From Acidobacteriaceae bacterium (GTDB lineage Bacteria > Acidobacteriota > Terriglobia > Terriglobales > Acidobacteriaceae), in the NCBI GenBank assembly GCA_025462885.1, contig JAOAPN010000014.1:558001-622000 (forward strand): DNA of 64,000 nucleotides. Direction: 5' to 3'. Numbering within the stretch: position 1 is the first letter of the stretch; each line of letters starts with the position of its first letter. Both the position numbers and the translations under genes were made by a program. Shown piece by piece: positions 43,332-52,496 of this stretch. The notes beneath the pieces were generated by a model. It was not told where the DNA came from. It made no database searches and saw nothing but the letters and a program-made list of their open reading frames with translations.

Positions 43332-44354
43332 GTGATTACACCAGCCCTCGACCTCCCGACTATTAACCAGACCGACAACGCTATAGCAACCAAGCGAGTG
43401 CTTCTGCTGAAGCCTCGGGGTTTTTGTGCGGGCGTTGTGCGTGCTATCGATATTGTTCAGATTGCCCTCGAAAAGTTTGGGGCTCCCATCTACGTGCGTA
43501 AGGAAATTGTGCACAACAGCTACGTCGTAACCGACCTGGCCAAGAAGGGTGCGATCTTCGTCAACGAACTCGACGAGGTTCCTGAGGGAGCACGCGTGAT
43601 TTATTCCGCGCACGGCGTATCGCCGGCCGTGCGTCAGCACGCCAAGGAGCGCGGCTTGAAGGTCGTCGATGCGACCTGTCCGCTGGTCACCAAGGTTCAT
43701 GTGGAAGCCATCAAGTTCGCCAAGCAGGGCTACTCGCTGGTTCTGGTCGGACATCGCGACCACGAAGAGGTGGAAGGCACGCAGGGCGAGGCGCCGGATG
43801 TGACGCAGGTCGTCTCAACGCTGGAGGAAGTGGCTGCCCTAGTCGTTCCTGATCCGGACAAGGTCGCGTATCTCACGCAGACGACGCTTTCGCTCGACGA
43901 AGCGCGCTACATGATCGAAGCCCTGAAGGCTAAGTTTCCCAACATCGTTGGACCGCACGCGCAGGACATCTGCTACGCCACCGAGAATCGCCAGGTTGCT
44001 GTGAAGAACGTAGCGCATGGTGCTGACCTGGTGTTGGTGGTGGGTTCGAAGAACAGCTCAAATTCGAACCGGCTGGTTGAGGTGTCGAAGAACCTTGACA
44101 CGAACTCCTACCTGATCGATTCCGCGGATGCAATCCAGCCTGAATGGCTGGAGGGCGTCAATACGGTCGCCGTTACGGCCGGTGCCTCAGCTCCTGAGGT
44201 TCTGGTGAAGGACGTTGTTGAATATCTGCAGACCCTGGGCTACGGCGACGTAGACGAGGTTGAAGTGATGCCGGAGAACGTCCGCTTCGGACTTCCCCCG
44301 GAGATCGTGCAAGCCATTGCCTCTGCTCCGGGCGCGCTAAGTTCTGCTCGCTAA
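43332..44354 (+). CDS. ispH: 4-hydroxy-3-methylbut-2-enyl diphosphate reductase (IspH/LytB)
   Basis: IspH carries out the last step of the MEP pathway, giving IPP and DMAPP, with a [4Fe-4S] cluster. Cluster cysteines are seen in KPRGFCAGVVRAID (C32), VVDATCPLVTKVH and AQDICYATENRQ. Other signatures are VRKEIVHNSYVV and the E/T/N active-site elements. From GTG 43332 it has 340 residues; an in-frame ATG at 43272 would add 20 residues without family similarity and has no ribosome site. The placement upstream of shc supplies precursor for hopanoids. Confidence 0.92.
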   Translation: MITPALDLPTINQTDNAIATKRVLLLKPRGFCAGVVRAIDIVQIALEKFGAPIYVRKEIVHNSYVVTDLAKKGAIFVNELDEVPEGARVIYSAHGVSPAVRQHAKERGLKVVDATCPLVTKVHVEAIKFAKQGYSLVLVGHRDHEEVEGTQGEAPDVTQVVSTLEEVAALVVPDPDKVAYLTQTTLSLDEARYMIEALKAKFPNIVGPHAQDICYATENRQVAVKNVAHGADLVLVVGSKNSSNSNRLVEVSKNLDTNSYLIDSADAIQPEWLEGVNTVAVTAGASAPEVLVKDVVEYLQTLGYGDVDEVEVMPENVRFGLPPEIVQAIASAPGALSSAR

Positions 44355-44448
44355 TTGCGGTTGGACCAGTCAGATATACGGTAGATCGGCACGGTAGTTC
44401 GTTCTCACAAGAGCACCTAAAACGTCAGTCCCAGAGAGTCAGTCGTAG

Positions 44449-46500
44449 ATGAGTACAGTGCCAGTCAATCCGCAGGCGAATCGTAAGCCGGGTTCGCCAT
44501 CGGGGAACAAGCCAGCGCAGCCGCGGTATGGCCGCATGGACCTCGCGATCGAGCACGTTAACAGCGGGATTAGCCGCGCCAAGGATTGGTTTCTCGGTCA
44601 GCAGCATGCTGATGGTTACTGGTGCGGCGAACTCGAAGCCGACGTGATGCTGGAAGCTGATTACATCTTCATGCATGTGCTGCTCGGCACGGGCGATCCG
44701 GGCAAGATGCAGCGTGCCCTTAATGAGATTCTCCGCCATCAGAACGACGATGGCGGTTGGAGCCAGTACCCGGGTGGTCCCTCGGATATCAATTACGGCG
44801 TCAAGAGCTACCTCGCGCTGAAGTTGATGGGCTGGTCTGCCGAGAATCCCGTGCTGGTGAAGGCGCGTGAATGGGTGCTCGCGCATGGCGGTGTCGTCGA
44901 GTGCAATACCTTCACCAAGATCTATCTTTGCGCGCTTGGTCAGTACGATTACGACGCGGTCCCCGCGATTCCGCCAGAGATCATTCTGTTTCCGAACTGG
45001 TTCTACTTCAACATCTACGAGATCTCTTCCTGGTCCCGTGGAATTCTTGTTCCACTGTCGATCATTTATGCGAAGAAACCCTTCAAGAAGCTCCTGCCGG
45101 AGCAGGGAATCGACGAACTCTTCGTAGGCGGCCGCGCCAATGCGGACCTGCATCTTCGCTGGGATAAGAAACTCGTTAGCTGGCGCAACTTCTTTCTCTT
45201 CTGGGATCGCATCGTGCACCTCTTCGAGCGCGTGCATATTCGTCCGCTGCGCAAGATTGCGCTCAAAGCTGCAGAGAAGTGGATGCTGGCTCGCTTTGAA
45301 AAATCGGACGGCCTCGGCGCCATCTATCCTGCCATGCTCAACTCCATCGTGGCCATGCGCTGCCTTGGCTACTCGGACGACGATCCGCAGTTCATCCGCG
45401 CTCTGGACGAGTTCGAAAAGCTGGGCATCGACTGCCCCGAAGGCACTTCCGACTACGCGACTCCGACCTTCCGGATGCAGCCTTGCTTCTCGCCTGTCTG
45501 GGATACCGCACAGGTGCTCTCCGCCTTGGGCGAGGCCGGCGTGCCTCGCAACGATCCGCGTCTCCTCCGTGCCGCGGACTGGCTGCTTTCCAAGGAAGTT
45601 CGCCACAAGGGCGACTGGGCCGAGAAGGTCAAGAACGTCGAACCCGGCGGCTGGTACTTCGAGTTCAACAACGAGTTCTACCCGGACGTCGATGACACTG
45701 GCGAAGTGCTTCTCGCGCTGAACTGCGTCGATAACCCACGCGAGCGTTACCAGCACGAGGTCTGCCAGCGCGCCATCAACTGGATCTGGGCGATGCAGTG
45801 CAAGAACGGTGGTTGGGCTGCCTTCGACAAGGACAACACCAAGACGATCTTTCAGTACATCCCCTTCGCCGACCACAACGCGATGCTCGATCCGCCGACC
45901 GTTGATATTACGGGGCGCATGCTGGAGATGTTTGCCCAGTACGGATTCAATCGCGAAGACAAACGGATTGAAAAGGCTGTGCAGTTCATCCTGAAGGAAC
46001 AGTGCGTGGATGGAAGCTGGTTCGGGCGCTGGGGTGTGAACTATCTTTACGGCACCTTCCTCGTTCTGCGCGGTCTGGAAGCTGTTGGGATGTGGAGTCA
46101 CGAGCCATGCATCCTGCAGGCGACCGAGTGGATTCGCATGGTGCAGAACTCCGACGGTGGTTGGGGCGAGACCTGCGGCACTTACGACGAGCCGCTCAAC
46201 AAGGGCATCGGCCCCAGTACGCCATCGCAGACTGCGTGGGCGCTGCTCGGTCTGCTGGCCGGCGGCGATGTTCGTTCCGACTCAGTCGCTAAGGGTGTTC
46301 GCTGGTTGATCGATCGGCAACACGAGGACGGCAGTTGGGATGAGTTAGTCCCGGGCCGTAACGGAGAGAGTTACTACACAGGAACCGGCTTCCCGCGCGT
46401 CTTCTATCTCGGGTATCACTTGTATAAGCAGTATTTTCCGCTGCTTGCTTTGACGACGTACAAGCGAGTCTTAGAGGCGGAATCGCCCGCACATCTTTAG
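44449..46500 (+). CDS. shc: Squalene-hopene cyclase
   Basis: Shc cyclises squalene to hopene at the inner face of the membrane. The 683 residues contain many QW repeats, for example QNDDGGWSQYPGG and NGGWAAFDKDNTK. The catalytic acid motif is D413-V-D-D in FYPDVDDTGEVLLALNC. The C-terminal QNSDGGWGE and RQHEDGSW repeats are typical. The length is near that of other bacterial cyclases (630-720). It starts 94 bases after ispH and is followed by hpnH at a distance of 76 bases. It opens the hopanoid block. Confidence 0.95.
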   Translation: MSTVPVNPQANRKPGSPSGNKPAQPRYGRMDLAIEHVNSGISRAKDWFLGQQHADGYWCGELEADVMLEADYIFMHVLLGTGDPGKMQRALNEILRHQNDDGGWSQYPGGPSDINYGVKSYLALKLMGWSAENPVLVKAREWVLAHGGVVECNTFTKIYLCALGQYDYDAVPAIPPEIILFPNWFYFNIYEISSWSRGILVPLSIIYAKKPFKKLLPEQGIDELFVGGRANADLHLRWDKKLVSWRNFFLFWDRIVHLFERVHIRPLRKIALKAAEKWMLARFEKSDGLGAIYPAMLNSIVAMRCLGYSDDDPQFIRALDEFEKLGIDCPEGTSDYATPTFRMQPCFSPVWDTAQVLSALGEAGVPRNDPRLLRAADWLLSKEVRHKGDWAEKVKNVEPGGWYFEFNNEFYPDVDDTGEVLLALNCVDNPRERYQHEVCQRAINWIWAMQCKNGGWAAFDKDNTKTIFQYIPFADHNAMLDPPTVDITGRMLEMFAQYGFNREDKRIEKAVQFILKEQCVDGSWFGRWGVNYLYGTFLVLRGLEAVGMWSHEPCILQATEWIRMVQNSDGGWGETCGTYDEPLNKGIGPSTPSQTAWALLGLLAGGDVRSDSVAKGVRWLIDRQHEDGSWDELVPGRNGESYYTGTGFPRVFYLGYHLYKQYFPLLALTTYKRVLEAESPAHL

Positions 46501-46576
46501 GAATCAGATAAGAGTTTAGAGTCACCGCCAGTCAGCACGATGGTTTGCAAATTTCAGTTTTAGAAGGAGACCACGG

Positions 46577-47713
<1,137 letters not shown>

Positions 47714-47715
47714 CC

Positions 47716-48162
47716 ATGGCAACCGAGATCCAAGAGTCCGCAAAGCTCGATCAACTCTCCCACCTGAACCCCGACGATATCGAGGTTGCAGCCGGTCGCG
47801 ACCGTGAACAACTCGAAGGCTGGGTTCCAGAGCTGGCCAGCGAGACTGAGGTTCGCGAGGCGCTCGAGAAGGCCTTCGATTATCGCGGCGATATCACCAT
47901 CACGCGCAAGGACGGTACGCAGGTCGTGGGCTATCTCTTCGACCGCCGCTCGGGTTACTCGCTCACCGACTCGTTTGTCCGCATCATTCCCGTCAACGAG
48001 AAGACCAAGGTCAATGTGGCCTACGCGGACATCGCCGCGCTCGCTTTCACAGGTCGCGATACCGCTGCCGGCAAGACCTTTGAAGCCTGGGTCGCCAAGT
48101 ACTGGGCCAAGAAGGCCGCGGGCGAGCAGAACATCCAGATAGAGCCGGAGAAGCTGGACTAA
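47716..48162 (+). CDS. Conserved unknown protein in the hopanoid cluster
   Basis: The protein has 148 residues and starts at ATG 47716 with AGGAGACTAACC upstream, two bases after the hpnH stop. No signal peptide or membrane helix is present. The middle (about 55-115) looks like a small beta domain: FDYRGDITITRKDGTQVVGY, VRIIPVNEKTKVNVAYADIA. The ends are charged. The pattern ITRKDG...GYLFDR resembles Sm-like or PRC-like beta barrels, but I cannot name a family. Its tight placement between hpnH and hpnA suggests a role in hopanoid side-chain synthesis or its regulation. Confidence 0.68.
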   Translation: MATEIQESAKLDQLSHLNPDDIEVAAGRDREQLEGWVPELASETEVREALEKAFDYRGDITITRKDGTQVVGYLFDRRSGYSLTDSFVRIIPVNEKTKVNVAYADIAALAFTGRDTAAGKTFEAWVAKYWAKKAAGEQNIQIEPEKLD

Positions 48163-48248
48163 TCTCCAGTTTCTCCCTTGCTTTATCCAGCAAGTAGACT
48201 CATTCGCAAACACTCCCGTACACTCCTGCGCGGAGGAAAGAGCACGAG

Positions 48249-49244
48249 TTGCGCGTATTCATTACAGGAGCGACAGGCTTTGTCGGCAGCCATGTGGCCC
48301 GCGTCTACGCGGGGGCGGGCGCACAGATGCGTCTTCTGACGCGCTCCACCAGTCGCCTGGACTCGCTCACCGGACTCGATGCCGAGACGGTCGTGGGCGA
48401 CCTCCTCGAGCCCCAAAAACTACGCAGCGCGCTGACCGGTTGCGATGCGCTGGTCCACGTTGCAGCGGACTATCGACTCTGGGTGCGTAATCCGAAGTCC
48501 ATGTACGCCGCGAACGTGGACGGCACCCGCGACCTGTTGAAGCTCGCACGCGAGGTTGGGGTTCCCAGGGTCGTCTATACCTCCAGCGTCGCGACCATGG
48601 GCTTCAAGACGGATGGCACCATCGTCAATGAAGACACGCCCGTTTCGCTTGCAGACATGATCGGCCACTATAAGCGATCAAAATTCCTCGGGGAGCAGGA
48701 GGCAATTCGGGCCGCCCGAGCAGGGCAGCACGTCATGATCCTGAACCCGACAACTCCTATCGGCCCCAACGACGCCAAGCCCACACCGACCGGCCGCATT
48801 GTTGTCGACTTCCTGAACAAGAACTTTCCCGCCTATGTCGATACGGGACTCAATCTGGTCGACGTCGATGAGGTCGCGCGCATGCACCTTATTGCGCTCG
48901 ATCGCGGCACCCCCGGCGAGCGTTACATTCTTGGCGGAGAAAACCTCACCCTGAAGCAGATCCTCGACCGCATGTCCGCCATCACGGGTCTTCCATCTCC
49001 CACGATGAAGGTCCCGCACGCGGTCGCGATGGCCTTCGCGTTCTTCGACGAGAACTTCACCGGCAAGCTCCTTGGCAAGGAGCCGCGCGCCACGGTCGAA
49101 GCGGTTCGCATGGGCAAGAAGATGATGTTTGCTTCCTCGCTCAAGGCCGAACGAGAACTCGGATTCAAGGTGCTTCCGGTATACCAGGCACTTCGTTCAG
49201 CCATCGAATGGTTCATCGCGCATGGATATGCGCCAAAGCCATGA
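48249..49244 (+). CDS. hpnA: Hopanoid-associated sugar epimerase HpnA
   Basis: This is an extended short-chain dehydrogenase/reductase of 331 residues. The Rossmann motif is G7ATGFVG in MRVFITGATGFVGSHVARVY. The Tyr/Lys pair is in HYKRSKFLGE. The C-terminal part resembles dihydroflavonol reductase-like enzymes (YILGGENLTLKQILDRMS). HpnA is a regular member of hopanoid clusters; its substrate is not established. The start codon is TTG 48249, supported by the family N-terminus and by GGAGG at 48233-48237. It overlaps hpnG by four bases (ATGA). Confidence 0.88.
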   Translation: MRVFITGATGFVGSHVARVYAGAGAQMRLLTRSTSRLDSLTGLDAETVVGDLLEPQKLRSALTGCDALVHVAADYRLWVRNPKSMYAANVDGTRDLLKLAREVGVPRVVYTSSVATMGFKTDGTIVNEDTPVSLADMIGHYKRSKFLGEQEAIRAARAGQHVMILNPTTPIGPNDAKPTPTGRIVVDFLNKNFPAYVDTGLNLVDVDEVARMHLIALDRGTPGERYILGGENLTLKQILDRMSAITGLPSPTMKVPHAVAMAFAFFDENFTGKLLGKEPRATVEAVRMGKKMMFASSLKAERELGFKVLPVYQALRSAIEWFIAHGYAPKP

Positions 49245-49957
49245 GGATCGCGATCCTCGCAGCCCTGCCCGGTGAATTGAAACCCCTGGTGCGCAACTGG
49301 GACCGTGTCGCTTCGCCCACGCGTGGCATCTCCATCTGGATCAAGACCACAGAAGAGGACGAATATATCGCCGTCTGTGGCGGCATGGGGACCGCGGCGG
49401 CCATCCGCAGTTTCGCCGCTGCCGAGCACATCGGCACGCTCGACATGGTGCTTTCCGTAGGCTGGGCCGGCGCGCTCAACGAGGCGATGCAGCCCGGTCA
49501 CTGCTACATCGCCTCGGAGGTGATCGACTCCCTGACGGGAGAGCGTTACACCCTGACCAACGGCAACCGAAAGCAGCGCCTCGTCACGACTCCGCACGTC
49601 GCCGATGAATCTGAGAAAGTTCGCCTGCACAGTACCTACGGCGCTGTATTGGTCGATATGGAAGCAGCGGCGATTGCGAGACTGGCCCACATCCGCGAAA
49701 TTCCGGTGTCCTGCTTCAAAGCGGTCTCCGACGGTCGCGGCGCGAATCTTCCCAATCTCAATCCATTCATCGACGAGCACGGCCAACTCAGGATGCTGCC
49801 TTTCCTCGCACACGTCGCGCTTCGCCCACAGTACTGGGGATCGCTGCTCTATCTGGGAAAGACAAGCAGCATTGCCGCGAAGGCTCTTGCCAGGACCATC
49901 GAAAAGTTTCTTGAAGAAAAAGATGTAGACCGCACCAACCGAACAGGAGCAATGTAA
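49241..49957 (+). CDS. hpnG: Hopanoid-associated phosphorylase/nucleosidase HpnG
   Basis: HpnG removes adenine from adenosylhopane, leading to ribosylhopane. The 238-residue protein belongs to the purine-nucleoside phosphorylase/MTA-SAH nucleosidase superfamily: MRIAILAALPGELKPLVRNW at the start, CGGMGTAAAIRSFAAA, SVGWAGALNEAMQPG, then AVLVDMEAAAIARLA and CFKAVSDGRGANLP with the purine-binding Asp. An in-frame start 11 codons earlier is not used, because ATG 49241 overlaps the hpnA stop by four bases as coupled genes do. The zinc dehydrogenase starts three bases after its stop. Confidence 0.9.
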   Translation: MRIAILAALPGELKPLVRNWDRVASPTRGISIWIKTTEEDEYIAVCGGMGTAAAIRSFAAAEHIGTLDMVLSVGWAGALNEAMQPGHCYIASEVIDSLTGERYTLTNGNRKQRLVTTPHVADESEKVRLHSTYGAVLVDMEAAAIARLAHIREIPVSCFKAVSDGRGANLPNLNPFIDEHGQLRMLPFLAHVALRPQYWGSLLYLGKTSSIAAKALARTIEKFLEEKDVDRTNRTGAM

Positions 49958-49960
49958 GCA

Positions 49961-51043
49961 GTGACGACAGAATTGCAAGTCCCCTCCACCATGCGAGCCG
50001 CCGTCTATCGCGGCGTGAACGACGTTCGTATCGAGACCATCCCCGTCCCCGAGATCGGCGCGGGCGGAGTGCTGGTCAAGATTCATACCTGTGGCATCTG
50101 CGGCACCGACCTCAAGAAGATCCACTCCGGCTCGCACGACGCGCCCCGCGTCTTCGGCCACGAGATGTCCGGTACCGTCGTGAAGATCGGCGAAGGCGTA
50201 AGCGACTTCAAGGTCGGCGACCGTGTCATGGCTTACCATCACATCCCCTGCGGCACCTGCTACTACTGCCGCAAGCAGACCTTCGCCCAGTGCGAGGTCT
50301 ACAAAAAGGTTGGATGCACGGCAGGCTTTGCTCCTTCGGGCGGCGGCTTCGCTGAGTACATCCGTGTGATGGACTGGATCGTGCGTGGCGGCCTGGTAAA
50401 GATTCCGGACGATATTTCCTTCGAGCAAGCCGCATTCATCGAACCTGTGAACACCTGCTACAAGGCCATCCAACTCCTCGCCCTGAAGCCGGATGAAACT
50501 GTGCTGGTCATCGGCCAGGGCTCTATCGGCATCCTGCTGGCCGCTCTGGCCCGACAGACTGGCGCGACCGTACTTACCAGCGATCTCTACCCGGAGCGTC
50601 ACGCTATTGCTGCAACCTTCGGGCTCGACCACCCGCTCGACGCCCGCGGCGATGTCGTAGGCGCCGCAAAGGCTGCCACCGAAGGCCGAGGCGCGGACGT
50701 GGCTCTCGTCGCGGTGGGGGGCAATGCGTTGATCCAACTCGCCATGGACTCAATTCGTCCCGGCGGCCGTGTGATGCTCTTCGCGAGCACCCAGCACGGC
50801 GAGGCACCTTTCGATCCGGCCGCAGTCTGCATGGATGAGAAGACGCTGATGGGCTCGTACAGCGCGTCGGTTGCGATTCAGGACGATGTAACGCGGCTGG
50901 TCTTCGAAGGCTCTCGGACGGGCTTCGACCTCACCCGCCTGATCTCCCATCGCTTCTCGCTGGAAGACGCTGTCGCGGCAATCGAACTGGCCTCGCATCC
51001 GCAGCCGGATTCGCTGAAGATCGTGATCCAGCCGGGAATCTAG
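49961..51043 (+). CDS. Zinc-dependent medium-chain dehydrogenase coupled to hpnG
   Basis: This is a medium-chain alcohol dehydrogenase-type protein of 360 residues. Catalytic zinc ligands lie in HTCGICGTDLKK and VFGHEMSG. The structural zinc cysteines are in CGTCYYCRKQTFAQC, and the cofactor motif is VLVIGQGSIGILLAALAR. The overall form resembles threonine or sorbitol dehydrogenases (polyol type). The start is GTG 49961, three bases after the hpnG stop, with AGGAGCAATGTAAGCA overlapping that stop. The position suggests a step on the ribose-derived side chain, such as ribosylhopane to bacteriohopanetetrol. This is a hypothesis. The stop is eight bases from the convergent regulator gene. Confidence 0.83.
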   Translation: MTTELQVPSTMRAAVYRGVNDVRIETIPVPEIGAGGVLVKIHTCGICGTDLKKIHSGSHDAPRVFGHEMSGTVVKIGEGVSDFKVGDRVMAYHHIPCGTCYYCRKQTFAQCEVYKKVGCTAGFAPSGGGFAEYIRVMDWIVRGGLVKIPDDISFEQAAFIEPVNTCYKAIQLLALKPDETVLVIGQGSIGILLAALARQTGATVLTSDLYPERHAIAATFGLDHPLDARGDVVGAAKAATEGRGADVALVAVGGNALIQLAMDSIRPGGRVMLFASTQHGEAPFDPAAVCMDEKTLMGSYSASVAIQDDVTRLVFEGSRTGFDLTRLISHRFSLEDAVAAIELASHPQPDSLKIVIQPGI

Positions 51044-51050
51044 GGGTAGG

Positions 51051-52496
51051 TCAGTCGCGGTTTCGCTTCTTCACTTCCACGTTCAGACGCTTGATCTTCT
51101 GGTTCAGCGTCGAGAGCGGAATCTTGAAGTACTCCGCAGCTTCGGTCTGGTTCCAGTGGCAGCGTTCCAGTCGGTCGGCGATGATGCGCCGCTCGATCTC
51201 CTCCATCAGGTCGAACAGGGAAGCGTCCGGCTTCTGTTCGAGCAGACTGGTTGAGTAGGTGCTCCCCGTCAATTGCGCGGGCAGCAGATCCGGGGTGATC
51301 GTGCGGGTCGTCGAAAGCACCACCCCACGCTCCATCGCGTTTTCAAGCTCACGTACGTTCCCCGGCCACTCGTAGTCCATCAGGACGCGCAATGCCTCGG
51401 GCGAGAGCGAACGGTGCTCCGTCCCGTTCTCGTCCGCGTAGTACCGCAGGAAATGAGCCGCGAGCAACGGAATATCTTCACGCCGTGAACGCAGTGGCGG
51501 CAGCTCCAGGCAGATTACATTCAGCCGATAGAAGAGGTCTTCGCGAAATTTTCCCTCGCGAACGGCTTCCTGCAGATTGACGTTTGTAGCTGCAACGATG
51601 CGAACGTCGACCTGGATCTCCGTCGTTCCTCCCAGGTGCATAAAGCGCCGGTCCTGCAGGACGCGCAGGATCTTGGCCTGCATATCCATCCCCATTGTGC
51701 CGATCTCATCGAGAAACAGCGTGCCGCCATTGGCGACCTCAAACAGCCCTTTCTTCGCGCTGATCGCCGAGGTGAAGGCACCCTTCACATGTCCAAACAG
51801 CGTGGACTCCAACAGCTCCGACGGCACCGCTCCCGTGTTGACCGGGACGAACGGCCGGTCGCGACGTGGCGAATTCGCGTGAATTGCCTTAGCGATCAGC
51901 TCCTTGCCCGTGCCGCTTTCACCCTGTAGCAAGACCGTCGAACGGCTCGGAGCGATCTGTGCCACCACATCGAACAGCCGTAGCATTGGCTCACTCTTGC
52001 CGACGATATTCTCGAAGTTGTACCGCTGCTTCAGCGTCCGCTTGAGCTGAACAACCTCTTCCTCAGCCTTGTGTCGAGCGATCGCAGTCCGGATGTCGGC
52101 GAGTAGCTTCTCGTTATCCCAAGGCTTCTGGACGAAGTTCTCAGCACCAGCCCGAATCGCATCGACGACATTCCCCATCGTCCCGAACGCCGTGATCATG
52201 ATGACCGGCAGATTCGGTTGCAGCGCGGTAATACGCGGCAGCAGATCGATGCCGCTCTCGCCCGGTAGAGCCAGATCCAGGAGCAGCAGGTCGTACTCGT
52301 TCCTTGAAAGCTGTTCCAGACCAGACGGTCCATCAACCGCAATCGCCACGGTAAAGCCTTCCAACGTCAGCAGGGTATCGAGCGATTCGCGGATCGCGGC
52401 TTCGTCGTCGATGATGAGAATGCGGGGGCTTCCGCCAGCCCGTGAGGTACGTTCCAACTGCTCCGGTGCAAGGTCCAGCTCAATCCGATCAGACAT
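51051..52496 (-). CDS. Sigma-54-type response regulator (NtrC family)
   Basis: This transcription activator has 481 residues from ATG 52496. The receiver domain (about 24-140) has acidic D30/D31, phosphoacceptor D74 in LLLLDLALPGES and the FVQKPW lysine. The AAA+ domain has Walker A GESGTGKE, Walker B GGTLFLDEIG, and RRFMHLGG plus NPR..R elements. The sigma-54 loop is GAFTSA instead of the usual GAFTGA. A Fis-type helix-turn-helix closes it (CHWNQTEAAEYFKIPLSTLN). The start overlaps the end of the kinase gene by eight bases, so the two form a two-component system. No target promoter is recognised in the window. Confidence 0.9.
   Translation of the reverse strand: MSDRIELDLAPEQLERTSRAGGSPRILIIDDEAAIRESLDTLLTLEGFTVAIAVDGPSGLEQLSRNEYDLLLLDLALPGESGIDLLPRITALQPNLPVIMITAFGTMGNVVDAIRAGAENFVQKPWDNEKLLADIRTAIARHKAEEEVVQLKRTLKQRYNFENIVGKSEPMLRLFDVVAQIAPSRSTVLLQGESGTGKELIAKAIHANSPRRDRPFVPVNTGAVPSELLESTLFGHVKGAFTSAISAKKGLFEVANGGTLFLDEIGTMGMDMQAKILRVLQDRRFMHLGGTTEIQVDVRIVAATNVNLQEAVREGKFREDLFYRLNVICLELPPLRSRREDIPLLAAHFLRYYADENGTEHRSLSPEALRVLMDYEWPGNVRELENAMERGVVLSTTRTITPDLLPAQLTGSTYSTSLLEQKPDASLFDLMEEIERRIIADRLERCHWNQTEAAEYFKIPLSTLNQKIKRLNVEVKKRNRD

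Noticed and set aside
44425..46101. Antisense open frame of 558 codons over shc
   Set aside because: Shc is unambiguous on the plus strand; the reverse frame has no protein family features.
48923..50737. Antisense open frame of 604 codons over hpnA, hpnG and the dehydrogenase
   Set aside because: It spans three real genes with clear families and has no ribosome site or recognisable domain.
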